From Myxococcota bacterium (GTDB taxonomy: Bacteria; Myxococcota_A; UBA9160; UBA4427), in NCBI GenBank assembly GCA_028823175.1, contig JAPKBZ010000003.1, positions 40,838 through 104,837 on the forward strand: a stretch of 64,000 nucleotides of DNA, written 5' to 3'. The notes under the pieces were generated by a model, which did not search any database, was not told where the DNA came from, and saw only the letters and a program-made list of their open reading frames with translations. Positions 24,324-32,809 of the stretch are shown here, one piece after another; the stretch's first letter is position 1; the number at the start of each line of letters is the position of its first letter. The translations under genes and the position numbers were made by a program.

Positions 24324-25337
24324 ATGAAGCACCCAATGCGCGCATGGCAGACCGTCCGATCGGGCTCCCCCTCCCATGCGCTGGTTCTCAACCGATCGGT
24401 CGACCCACCCTCCCCCCTTCCGAACACGGTTCACGTGGAGGTGCTGGCGGCCGGGATCGGGCTGCCCGACGCGCTCATGTGCACGGGCGATTATCCGCTG
24501 ACCCCAGCCCAGTCGCCCTTTACCCAGGGCCAGGAAGTCGTGGGGCGTATCCTTGCCCTCGGTGAGGGCGTGAAGGGGCGGAAGCTGGGCGATCGCGTGA
24601 TGGCCGTCACCCATTTCTTCACGGGTCAGGGGGGCTTCGCCGACGAGTGCCTCGTGCTCGACGATTTCTGCCTCCCCGTCCCCGAGGAGATGAGCGATGC
24701 GGAGGCCGCAGGCTTCCTCATCCCCTTTCACACCGCCTATATCGCCTTGGTGGCCCGGGCCAAGATCTGCCCGGACGAGTATCTGCTGGTGCTGGGCGGG
24801 GCAGGAGGCACCGGGCAAGCCGCGGTGCAACTGGGCAAGGCCCTGGGTGCCCGAGTCATCGCAACCGCCGGGGGGCCCGAGAAAGCTGATTTTTGCCGAA
24901 TGCTCGGCGCCGATCATGTCATCGACTACCGGACCGAGGACATCGCAGCCGAAGTCATGAAGGCAACAGAAGGCGTCGGTGCCAATGTTGTCTACGACCC
25001 GGTCGGCGGTCCAGCCTTTACGAGCGCGACTCGCTGTATCGCCCACGAGGGCCGCATCCTCGCGGTCGGTTTCGCGAGCGGCGAGTGGGGGAAGACCGAG
25101 ACCGCCCACCTCGTCAACAACAACTACTCGGTCATGGGCGTTATTCCCACGCGCTATGACCGGGCCTTCAAGGAAAAAGCCCAAGCCGAACTCTTGGGTT
25201 GGTGGGCCCAGGGCAAACTCAGCCCCAGGATCCATGAAGTCGTTCCCTTCGACGCGCTCCCTTCGGCGCTCGAATCCCTGGCCGCGGGTCGGGTCAAGGG
25301 AAAACTCGTGCTCGCGGTCAACACCCGCACCGCCTAA
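24324..25337 (+). CDS. Zinc-independent MDR, NADPH:quinone oxidoreductase-like
   Basis: A 337-residue medium-chain dehydrogenase/reductase. Two starts are possible (ATG 24324 directly after gggagg, or ATG 24336 with better spacing); the frame is open further upstream without protein character. Features: GroES-like N-terminal domain with VLAAGIGLPDALMCTGDY and QGQEVVGRIL, no structural-zinc Cys cluster, and the Rossmann NADPH motif VLGGAGGTGQAAVQLGKALG, followed by ADHVIDYRTED and the ANVVYDPVGG turn. This is the quinone-oxidoreductase/enoyl-reductase branch, reducing quinones, enones or enoyl-CoA with NADPH. It is divergent from the selenoprotein-like gene across a 151-base gap that must hold both promoters. 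Confidence 0.9.
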   Translation: MKHPMRAWQTVRSGSPSHALVLNRSVDPPSPLPNTVHVEVLAAGIGLPDALMCTGDYPLTPAQSPFTQGQEVVGRILALGEGVKGRKLGDRVMAVTHFFTGQGGFADECLVLDDFCLPVPEEMSDAEAAGFLIPFHTAYIALVARAKICPDEYLLVLGGAGGTGQAAVQLGKALGARVIATAGGPEKADFCRMLGADHVIDYRTEDIAAEVMKATEGVGANVVYDPVGGPAFTSATRCIAHEGRILAVGFASGEWGKTETAHLVNNNYSVMGVIPTRYDRAFKEKAQAELLGWWAQGKLSPRIHEVVPFDALPSALESLAAGRVKGKLVLAVNTRTA

Positions 25338-25370
25338 AGGCCTTCCGCGCCACCGGGCAGCGGGAACTGG

Positions 25371-26147
25371 CTAAAGCATCCCAGGGTACTGGCCACCATC
25401 GAGCAGAATATTCTGCCCGGTGATATAAGACGCCCACTCACTGCAGAGGAATGCGCAGGCCGCCCCGAACTCATCCGGTTGGCCGAAGCGCCCCGCTGGG
25501 ATCGCGCCCCGGGCGCTTTTTCTCACCTGCTCCAGGTCTGAACCGCTCCCCGCCGCCATCTTCTCGTGGTTACTGCGAAGTCGGTCCGTATCGAATTGTC
25601 CGGGAAGGAGATTGTTCACCGTCACGCCCTCCCCGGCCACTTCCCGGGCCAAGCCACCGACGAAACCCGTCAGCCCCGAGCGTGCTCCATTCGACAGACC
25701 CAGGACGCCGAGGGGCGACTTCACCATATAACTCGTGATATTCACGATGCGGCCAAATCGCCTCTCGCTCATGCCGTCGATGGTCAACCGAATCAGCTCG
25801 ATCGCCGACAGCATATTGGCGTCGATGGCCTTGATCCAATCCTCTCGCGTCCAATCCCGAAAATTCCCGGGCGGCGGCCCTCCGGCATTATTCACGAGAA
25901 TATCCGGAGCCGGGCAGGCCTCGAGGAGCTTGGCGCGCCCCTGCTCCGAGGTCACGTCGGCGAGCACCGCGGTCGCCTGACCGCCAGCGGCCCGGATCTC
26001 GGCGACCGCACGTTCGAGGGTCTCGGGAGTTCGCGCCGCGACCCACACCTCGGCGCCCTCGGCTGCCAGCGCTTGGGCACAGCCTCGCCCCAATCCCCGA
26101 CTGGCCCCGCAGACCATCGCCTTGCGGCCGGCTATTCCCAGATCCAT
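25371..26147 (-). CDS. SDR-family protein of the FabG-like type lacking the usual Tyr-Lys
   Basis: A 258-residue SDR fold. It has the cofactor motif CGASRGLGRG near residue 13, the NNAGG motif and the C-terminal SEWASYITGQNILLDGG. At the catalytic site, where SDRs have Ser...Tyr-x-x-x-Lys, it reads VNITSYMVKSPL followed by LSNGARSGLTGFVGGLA: Asn replaces the catalytic Tyr and Arg the Lys. I recall a branch of FabG-like SDRs with an LSN..R motif in this place, so this is probably a family trait rather than a broken gene, but the chemistry must differ from a normal dehydrogenase. It converges with the MDR gene (33-base gap) and is divergent from the following crotonase. Confidence 0.85.
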   Translation of the reverse strand: MDLGIAGRKAMVCGASRGLGRGCAQALAAEGAEVWVAARTPETLERAVAEIRAAGGQATAVLADVTSEQGRAKLLEACPAPDILVNNAGGPPPGNFRDWTREDWIKAIDANMLSAIELIRLTIDGMSERRFGRIVNITSYMVKSPLGVLGLSNGARSGLTGFVGGLAREVAGEGVTVNNLLPGQFDTDRLRSNHEKMAAGSGSDLEQVRKSARGAIPAGRFGQPDEFGAACAFLCSEWASYITGQNILLDGGQYPGML

Positions 26148-26298
26148 CGCACGACTCCTCTCGCCTCGGGTTCTCGCACAAGGTCCCAGGGCCCGATAAA
26201 AAAAGCTTCAGGGTTTCTCCGGGGCGCGAGTTTTCATTATCTTATCGCTCCTTCCCCCAGGACTGCGGGGGAGGATAAAAAAAGTGGAGGAGAAACCA

Positions 26299-27051
26299 GT
26301 GTCCCAAGAAATTATCAGCGAGACCCGAGGGCGAGTTCTACTGATCACCCTCAACCGTCCGGAGGCCCGTAACTCGGTGAACTCCGCCATGGGCAACCAG
26401 CTCGTCTCGGCCATCCGCGAGTTGGACGAGAACGACAACCTTTCCATTGGCATCCTGACCGGCGCGGGCAAGGGATTCTCCGCCGGCATGGATCTCAAAG
26501 CCTTCGCCGCCGAGGGCCCTCCCGAAGGCTTCTCAGATTTCCTCATCCAGGGAGGCAGCAAGCCGCTCATTGCGGCCGTGGAGGGTTTCGCCCTGGCCGG
26601 AGGACTCGAGATTGCCCTGGCTTGCGATCTGATCGTCGCCGCCCGGGGAATTCCCTTCGGGATCCCCGAGGCTAAACGCGGCCTCTTCGCCGCAGGAGGC
26701 GCGCTGCTCCGCCTGCCTCAACGGGTCGGCCTGGGGAAGGCGATGGATCTCGCGCTGACGGCGGAGCCCATCCTCTCGGAGGAGGCCCACGCCATCGGCC
26801 TCGTCGATCACCTCGCCGAGCCCGGCCACAGCGCCGAGGCCGCACTCGAACTCGCGGAGCGGATCAGCAAGAACGCCCCGCTCTCGCTCCAGCTCTCCAA
26901 GCGCATTCTGCGGCAGACTCAGGGCATGACCGACGCAGAATTCTGGGGGTTTCAGAATGCAGACACCGCCTCGATCTTCGCCTCGCAAGATGCCCGAGAG
27001 GGAGCCATCGCTTTCGCGGAGAAACGCGAGCCCAAATGGAAGGGCAAATAA
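26299..27051 (+). CDS. Enoyl-CoA hydratase (crotonase family)
   Basis: A 250-residue crotonase. The start is GTG 26299, six bases after ggaggag; GTG 26284 lies within that site and is unlikely. It keeps all landmarks of an active hydratase: VLLITLNRPEARNSVN, GAGKGFSAGMDLKAF (oxyanion hole), the first Glu in GFALAGGLEIALACD and the second in FGIPEAKRGLF. The expected reaction is hydration of trans-2-enoyl-CoA to 3-hydroxyacyl-CoA in beta-oxidation. The Glu pair makes it a better hydratase candidate than the crotonases at 22449 and 48332. It converges with the DUF2332 gene, only 7 bases apart. Confidence 0.9.
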   Translation: MSQEIISETRGRVLLITLNRPEARNSVNSAMGNQLVSAIRELDENDNLSIGILTGAGKGFSAGMDLKAFAAEGPPEGFSDFLIQGGSKPLIAAVEGFALAGGLEIALACDLIVAARGIPFGIPEAKRGLFAAGGALLRLPQRVGLGKAMDLALTAEPILSEEAHAIGLVDHLAEPGHSAEAALELAERISKNAPLSLQLSKRILRQTQGMTDAEFWGFQNADTASIFASQDAREGAIAFAEKREPKWKGK

Positions 27052-27058
27052 CCAGGCC

Positions 27059-28156
27059 CTAGCCCCCCCAACCCTGCCAACGATAGCTGAGGCCGTGGGG
27101 GTGAGCATGACCCACGAGCCTTTCCTCGCCTCCGGGCCAGATGCGAAGCCGAACCTCGGGGAGTTCCACCGGGCTCGGGGGTTCGATCCGAAGCCAGGCG
27201 AGAGGATTTCCGGTTTGGGTTTTTCGGCCCGCTGACTCGATCATCCGGGCGATCTCGGCCTGATCATTTGCCGACATGTACTGCCACATGATCGAGTGAA
27301 ATACGACGCAGGGCTCGGCTTCGCTCCGAGCCGGGAGCTTTTCGGCTAACCATTCGGCCGCACCGGCAGAGTCCGGCAGGACATCGAGGTGTCGGCCGAT
27401 TTCCATCGCTCCCCGCAGACGATTCAAGCGCTCGAGTTGGTCACCCCAGATATAGGCCTCGAGGCGTCGTCGCACGGCTTCATCACGAATATCCAGAGGG
27501 GCAATATCACAGGCCCCCCGCTCGCTCACCTCGAGCGGAGCAGAGACCACTGGGGTCCCTCCCTGCCAACCCGGGGCGAGTTGGACCGAACTTTCGAGGG
27601 AGCCCCATGTGGCCGCTCTCGAAGGCGTCTCGAACCGGTAGCCATACTGGTCGAATGCCTGGTTCAGACCGCCGCTGGCGCCAATTTCGAGCAATCGGAA
27701 TGGGCGCCCAAAGAGCCTTGCAACCTCGAGCAGCCCCGCAACCAGACCGGCCGCCCGGGCGACCTCGTTGGTCTGGGGCGGATGGCGAATGAATTGGGGG
27801 AGGAAGGCAGCGTGTTCACTCAAGAGACTCCGCACACTCTCTTCGAATCGAGCAGCATCATAATCCGACTCGAATCGCCCTCCCACCGAGGCGTAATAGC
27901 CCGCTAGAGGGATCTCCGGGAAGTCGAGCACCCGCCTGTGAAAAGCCCCCATGACTCGAATGGAAATAGCGCCCTCCATCAAGCCGCCCTCGATCGTCTC
28001 CAAGTCGTGGAGCCACTCTGCCCCCGGTACCGCTTCCTCAGCCAATACCTCCAGGAGGCCCGCGTTGAGCGGGCTGCCCAAGCCCTTGCAATAAGCCGCT
28101 TGCTGCCGCAGGGCGTCGGCGATTTCCGATGCGGAAAAGGACAAGAAGGACTGCAC
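27059..28156 (-). CDS. DUF2332 family protein
   Basis: A 365-residue cytosolic protein. The N-terminal half is helical (ASEIADALRQQAAYCKGLGSP is the family's usual opening). The centre has FRLLEIGASGGLNQAFDQYGY, a glycine-rich loop resembling the S-adenosylmethionine-binding motif of methyltransferases, and the C-terminal part has PCVVFHSIMWQYM and PLAWLRIEP. These match the DUF2332 family, whose function is not established; a Rossmann-like methyltransferase fold is inferred from the glycine loop. Length agrees with the family. No operon partner is evident: neighbours are convergent on one side and a large surface protein 97 bases upstream of its start on the other. Confidence 0.85.
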   Translation of the reverse strand: MQSFLSFSASEIADALRQQAAYCKGLGSPLNAGLLEVLAEEAVPGAEWLHDLETIEGGLMEGAISIRVMGAFHRRVLDFPEIPLAGYYASVGGRFESDYDAARFEESVRSLLSEHAAFLPQFIRHPPQTNEVARAAGLVAGLLEVARLFGRPFRLLEIGASGGLNQAFDQYGYRFETPSRAATWGSLESSVQLAPGWQGGTPVVSAPLEVSERGACDIAPLDIRDEAVRRRLEAYIWGDQLERLNRLRGAMEIGRHLDVLPDSAGAAEWLAEKLPARSEAEPCVVFHSIMWQYMSANDQAEIARMIESAGRKTQTGNPLAWLRIEPPSPVELPEVRLRIWPGGEERLVGHAHPHGLSYRWQGWGG

Positions 28157-28253
28157 TCCCGATCAACGACTCGTGGACAAAATGAGCGGGCCGAACACCG
28201 ACCCAAAATTCTCTCCCGGACCGGGCAGTCGTCCCCGGCGACCCAACCGAGGA

Positions 28254-30725
28254 TCAGCCCGAAGCTCGACCTCGGACTCCCCGTAAAAAAGTCGCCCCGG
28301 CGAGCACGATCAGGAGAAGCACCAGACCTCTTTCCGAGAGCAGGGGCACCGGCACGCCCCCTCCCCCTCCGCCTGAGCAAACCCCACAGTCCACCGCGCA
28401 ACTCGAGCAGGTCTCATCACCGTTGCAGGAAAAGTCACCGCAGGCCCAGGTATTCGGGTAGGTACCCGGCGTAAAGGTGGCCCAGAGTGGCTCGCCCACC
28501 CCGTTGTACAGGACCATATTGCCATCGGCCTGCACCTTCAATTGGGCGCCGGAAGTCCCTGAAGTCCCCGAATTCCAACGCGGCTGGCCGAGGCCGTCAT
28601 AGACCACGAGGTTCCCATCGGCCTGGAAATGAAGCTCACAATCACTGCCGAGGCCCGCGGTTCCGCTATTCCAGAGCGGCCCACCCACGATCGCATTCTC
28701 GACGTTCAAGAGGACCAGATTGCAATCCTCTTGCATGATCAACCTGCGATTCAGGCTCTGCACCCACTGGCCCGCTCCAAGATTAAATTGGCCCGCATTC
28801 CAGATAAGCTCACTCGGAACATTCGAACCCGCGGACCACAGAGGCTGCCCGACTCCGTTATAGACCACCAGGTTCCCGTCCTCCTGAAGGCTTAAAATCC
28901 CTCCAGTGGTTCCCGATGTCCCGGATGCCCAGAGCGCCGTTTCGCTTCCCGAGTAGACCACAAAGTTTCCGTCGGCCTGAAACTTCGCGCTGCAATCCGA
29001 ACCCAACCCTGCCGTATCACTGTGCCAGACCACTCCCCCGGTCTCACCATTCTCGAAGCTGTAGAGAACGAGATTGCAATCCGTCAGCATCTCAATCTTT
29101 CGGTTCTGGCTATGTAGAATTTGGGAAGAAAAGAGAGCCAATGCTTCCCCGGCGAAGTGGTACTCGAGGGGGTAATTGGTGTAGCTCTGCCACAGAGCCT
29201 GACTCGAGCCGTTGTAGACCACAAGATTTCCGTCGCCCTGAATGTGAAGCTGTGCCCCACTGGTCCCCGAGCTTTCCGACGCCCAAAGAACCTGCCCCTC
29301 GCCCTCGTAGAGCACGAGGTTGCCGTCTGCTTGGAACTCCACTCGACAGTTAATCCCCTGGTTCTGCGTGTGGGTGCTCCAAAGAATCCCTCCGACGACC
29401 CCGTCCTGGAGGCTGAAGAGTTGGAGGTTGCAATCGGCCCCAAGCTCAAGCAAACGAGAGGTCCCGGCCACGGACTCGGCCCCAAGCAGCGTCAACTGAC
29501 CGGCGAAGAAGGTGGCGGCGTCAACACTTCCTTTCTGCCAATCGCCCTCGACGGCAAGGTCGTTGTGATTGATCCAAACCCGACTCTGGCCCACGGATTC
29601 CCGAGCCTGCTTGAGCGCTTGGTTCTCCTGGCTGGTGGACGGACGGCCGAACTCGTATTCCGAACCGAGGGATGCACACGCCGAGACGCCGCCCTGCCAG
29701 ATATCATTCAACGCGCTGATCGCCCAGCTTCCATTGCCCGCATGCTGGCAAGCGAAGAAATTCTGGAGGCTACAGGCGTCATCGTTCCAGCGACCGTTCG
29801 CAACTTGCGACGCACAGTCCTCGCTTCCACCGAAATCGTTGGGCTCGTTGACCTCCCAGCTCCAAATCGCCGCCGGGAGCCGTGCATCGTTCTGGTGAAG
29901 TTGATCGAGATCTACAATATTCGTGCCGTTGGCGAAGTAGCTGGTTACGTCGGAGGCGCTGATCGAAGCCCCCGCCCCACCGATACCCCCAAGGGTCGTC
30001 GAGTCCTCCCAGACCCGGCTCAGACTCCCGAGTCCCGTGAAGACCATCCCGTTCCAGTTCCCGTCCCCGCTGCAGCCTCCCTCGTTCCAGATCAAAACCT
30101 TCTTCCCTGCGGCGAGGACATCGGCTTTCGTCAAATTTCCGGGAAGATCACCGCAGCCCCCGCTCGAGTAGACGAGATTTCCGAAACGACTGGCGATCTG
30201 GTTGTAGGCCTCCCCGTGCTGTCCGTCCATGTGATCTTCCAGATGCAGGAGGAGCACCTGGTCGTGACTCGCGGACGAATTCAGCCAAACATTGATCTCG
30301 TCGAGTCCCTCGGCCAAGTAACGGTCGGTCGTACTGCAACCGAAATGCGCGGCGGTCGCATGGCATAGAAGCAAACGGTTGGGAAAGGAGAAGACCCCCT
30401 CGGCCTTGGGAGTCCAGTGGACATCCAATTCGATCGCCCGGGCTCCGACTCGAAGCTGGTTGTAGATCGAATCCACCTGGTTCGGGTCGAGGTACGAGGT
30501 CGGAGTGGTGTAAACCCCGGAATTGAAGGCATTATGAGTGCCTATGCGATTGGCAGCGGCCATCGGCACTTCGAGATCCAGCGCTCTCTGAGCGCTCAGC
30601 GCTCGCCCTGCCCAACTGGCGACAAAGAGATCGATCTCGTCGGCCCGGGCCTCGGATGGGAATGCCAAAAACAACGTCCAGCCTGCCCACCAGAAAGCAG
30701 CGGCCAGAAGATAAGCCGACCTCAT
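28254..30725 (-). CDS. Secreted PLC-X domain protein with C-type-lectin and bulb-lectin modules and C-terminal anchor
   Basis: An 823-residue surface protein. Start ATG 30725 gives a clean signal peptide (about 1-28); the frame extends 32 codons upstream. Residues 50-285 resemble a phosphatidylinositol-phospholipase-C X domain: IGTHNAFNSG (His64), ARAIELDVHW, LLLCHATAAH (His122). Next come C-type lectin elements: WEVNEPNDFGGSEDC and GRWNDDAC (287-327), then ACASLGSEYEF, SQENQAL and VWINHNDLAVEGDW (333-398), an order reversed from a normal domain. Residues 400-752 hold three bulb-type (GNA) lectin modules, each with three QxDxNxVxY-like motifs (QADGNLVLY, QGDGNLVVY, QEDGNLVVY). A Cys-rich segment (761-783), six glycines and VPVPLLSERG plus a hydrophobic helix and basic tail complete an IPTL/PEP-CTERM-like sorting end. 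Likely role: carbohydrate-directed surface attachment with a hydrolase head. Confidence 0.85.
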   Translation of the reverse strand: MRSAYLLAAAFWWAGWTLFLAFPSEARADEIDLFVASWAGRALSAQRALDLEVPMAAANRIGTHNAFNSGVYTTPTSYLDPNQVDSIYNQLRVGARAIELDVHWTPKAEGVFSFPNRLLLCHATAAHFGCSTTDRYLAEGLDEINVWLNSSASHDQVLLLHLEDHMDGQHGEAYNQIASRFGNLVYSSGGCGDLPGNLTKADVLAAGKKVLIWNEGGCSGDGNWNGMVFTGLGSLSRVWEDSTTLGGIGGAGASISASDVTSYFANGTNIVDLDQLHQNDARLPAAIWSWEVNEPNDFGGSEDCASQVANGRWNDDACSLQNFFACQHAGNGSWAISALNDIWQGGVSACASLGSEYEFGRPSTSQENQALKQARESVGQSRVWINHNDLAVEGDWQKGSVDAATFFAGQLTLLGAESVAGTSRLLELGADCNLQLFSLQDGVVGGILWSTHTQNQGINCRVEFQADGNLVLYEGEGQVLWASESSGTSGAQLHIQGDGNLVVYNGSSQALWQSYTNYPLEYHFAGEALALFSSQILHSQNRKIEMLTDCNLVLYSFENGETGGVVWHSDTAGLGSDCSAKFQADGNFVVYSGSETALWASGTSGTTGGILSLQEDGNLVVYNGVGQPLWSAGSNVPSELIWNAGQFNLGAGQWVQSLNRRLIMQEDCNLVLLNVENAIVGGPLWNSGTAGLGSDCELHFQADGNLVVYDGLGQPRWNSGTSGTSGAQLKVQADGNMVLYNGVGEPLWATFTPGTYPNTWACGDFSCNGDETCSSCAVDCGVCSGGGGGGVPVPLLSERGLVLLLIVLAGATFLRGVRGRASG

Positions 30726-30945
30726 ATCACACCGCCCTTCCGCTCCTCTTCCTGCACTCAGCAGCCTCGCTCGCCCCAGGGGCCGTAGGGAGTTATCGGA
30801 CAGTTCCGACTCGCATTCCACCCCGCAGGGGTATCAGCCCCCTCGCCGCGCTTCTCGCCTGACCAGCGCCTCGCCAAGCGAGCGGTCAGAACGACAAATT
30901 CGCCCTCTTTCAACCGGCGCTCCCTGTCTCGACTTGGACGGAAAA

Positions 30946-32364
30946 TCAAATATTGGGACGCACGAAGCCCCCAGGCTCAGCCCCTGGTACCCGAGCCGGC
31001 GGTTTCCCTCCCCCGAGCGCCAACATGCCCAGGCCATAGAACAGGCCTGAAAGCAGAAATGAAGCCAGCGAGGGGTTCGCGAACCGCAACCACTCATGGG
31101 TCGCCCCACTGAACGGGTTGTAGAGGAATACGTAGAGCACCTGCCCCATCAGCAATGCACCCAGGGCGAGCCAGTTGATGCCCTTCACGTGGTAATAGAG
31201 GCCGTTCTCGCCATCCTCGAAGATCGACCACAGGGAAACGCCTCGACGTCTCAGGAAGAAATAGTCGACGAGAAGGATCCCCGAGATCGGCGCATACATG
31301 GTTCCGTTGTAGGCGAGAAAAGCGTCGCCCATACTCGACAACTCACCCGGCCAGAAAACGAACGGAAGGCATGGGAAGAGCGCCGCCACAACGACCCATT
31401 TCCATTGCGCCCCACGGAAGACACGTAGATGCCGTAGGGCAAGTCCACTGGCATAGACTGATACCGCGGTGGATGTCACGTTCGCGAGGGCCACAAAGAT
31501 CAGGGCGATGACGCCCAGAAAAACTCCGCCCAATGGAATCATCCATTCGGTCGGATCGCTCGACTGAACGACGAGTGCCGAGAAAGTGCCTGCGGCACAG
31601 ACAGCCCCCGCCGAGAAGCCGAGCTGGATGACCTCGGGAAAGATCGCGTTACGCCGCGTCCGCGTGTTGCGCGCCAGAAACCCGATCCCGCCCCACCAGG
31701 AAAATCCCGAGGCGATCCCCAACTCCACCGCAACCAGATAATTGACCAGAGGAGATGGCCCCGGCGCCAGTGGCTCGGCCTGGGATATCGCCTCCCAGCC
31801 ATGGCCGACGAAAAGCATGTAGAAGAGGAAAATGACCAGCGCCACGAGCCCAGGCGTAATGATTGCATTAAAGCGGTTCAGCATGGCAACGCCGCGCGTA
31901 ACAACCAAGAAGGAAAGCCCGATCCCAAGAGCCACCCCAGCGCTGACGATCCAATCGCCTGCCTCAAACCCGAAGGCAGCAACGATATTCCGAATACCGT
32001 TCCCGAACATCACAAGGATTAGACCGGACCAGCCAATCATGTTGATTAGGTAAAGGACCAGGACGACCACCATCCCCTTAGGGCCGAACGCCGGACGGCA
32101 GGCATCGATCTGCTCCAGACCGTTCTCCTGGCAAGCAAACGAGAGGGGAAGGCTCGCCAGGAGCACTCCGATCATATTGCCGGCGACCAGACAGATCAGG
32201 CCCTCGAGAGCCCCCACCAACTCGGCCACGTATCCCCCTGTCAGGAAACACCAGGTGGCCACCCCGTAGGCGAAGCAGGTGCTATTGGCGCCGAGAGTTC
32301 CATATTCCCGCTCGCCGGGGAGCAGGGGCATCCGACCAAACACGCTTTCCGAAGAATCGCTCAC
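30946..32364 (-). CDS. NCS1-family nucleobase permease
   Basis: A 472-residue membrane protein with about 12 helices, GTG start. The N-terminal region (REYGTLGANSTCFAYGVATWCFLTG) and helix 3-4 region (LYLINMIGWSGLILVMFGNG) match NCS1 purine/cytosine/allantoin-type permeases, and EPLAPGPSPL plus WWGGIGFLARNTRTRRNA occur at the family positions. The protein should import a nucleobase or related heterocycle with Na+ or H+. Its start codon overlaps the stop of the small membrane protein at 32361-32573 by four bases, so the two are translationally coupled. No catabolic genes for purines or hydantoins accompany it. Confidence 0.88.
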   Translation of the reverse strand: MSDSSESVFGRMPLLPGEREYGTLGANSTCFAYGVATWCFLTGGYVAELVGALEGLICLVAGNMIGVLLASLPLSFACQENGLEQIDACRPAFGPKGMVVVLVLYLINMIGWSGLILVMFGNGIRNIVAAFGFEAGDWIVSAGVALGIGLSFLVVTRGVAMLNRFNAIITPGLVALVIFLFYMLFVGHGWEAISQAEPLAPGPSPLVNYLVAVELGIASGFSWWGGIGFLARNTRTRRNAIFPEVIQLGFSAGAVCAAGTFSALVVQSSDPTEWMIPLGGVFLGVIALIFVALANVTSTAVSVYASGLALRHLRVFRGAQWKWVVVAALFPCLPFVFWPGELSSMGDAFLAYNGTMYAPISGILLVDYFFLRRRGVSLWSIFEDGENGLYYHVKGINWLALGALLMGQVLYVFLYNPFSGATHEWLRFANPSLASFLLSGLFYGLGMLALGGGKPPARVPGAEPGGFVRPNI

Positions 32365-32573
32365 GGCGCGCCCCAGTAGAGCACGATCAGCGGGACTACG
32401 GCCCCAAGACCGAGAAGAAGAACCCAGTCCAATCTCGTGAACTCTCCGAGTTCGGCATCCCCGAGCTCGCTCAGGACACGAATACGCTGCTCCAACTCGG
32501 CGACCCTTTGAGCCTGTGCGGACATTTTCTCTTCGGAGCGGCCGCTTGCGTCCGCTCCCCCATCAACACCCAT
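32361..32573 (-). CDS. Small single-pass membrane protein coupled to the NCS1 permease
   Basis: A 70-residue protein from ATG 32573, chosen for its ideal aggaggag ribosome-binding site eight bases upstream. It has an acidic N-terminus, a predicted amphipathic or coiled-coil helix (AQAQRVAELEQRIRVLSELG, about residues 19-38) and one C-terminal transmembrane helix (LDWVLLLGLGAVVPLIVLYWG). Its TGA overlaps the permease GTG. Coupling and topology suggest an accessory subunit of the permease, comparable in principle to small partners of other secondary transporters; I know no family for it. Confidence 0.7.
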   Translation of the reverse strand: MGVDGGADASGRSEEKMSAQAQRVAELEQRIRVLSELGDAELGEFTRLDWVLLLGLGAVVPLIVLYWGAP

Positions 32574-32809
32574 CAACGAATCTCCTCCTCGGGAAGCGGC
32601 GAACTGGTTTCCCCTCGACTTTCCCACCCAGCAACTCTACCCCGACTTCCGAGTATCGAAAACCGGGGGCGGAGACCTCAAACCGGCCAGGACCACAGCC
32701 CCCCCCCACTCGCCTATAGTTCTAAAAGAGATACTAGGTGCTCCCCCGCACCGGGTAAGTTGAATCCTGGCTAATCCTATCCCGTACAGCGCCACAAGGA
32801 GCCACATCG

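Noticed and set aside
26240..26282. Inverted C/G runs (tccccc ... ggggga) before the crotonase at 26299 as a terminator
   Set aside because: The T-run needed on the 3' side is missing for either strand; the A-run is on the wrong side for plus-strand transcription.
29121..30368. Plus-strand open frame of 415 codons opposite the PLC-lectin protein
   Set aside because: The minus strand encodes clear repeated lectin motifs; the plus-strand product just echoes their periodicity.
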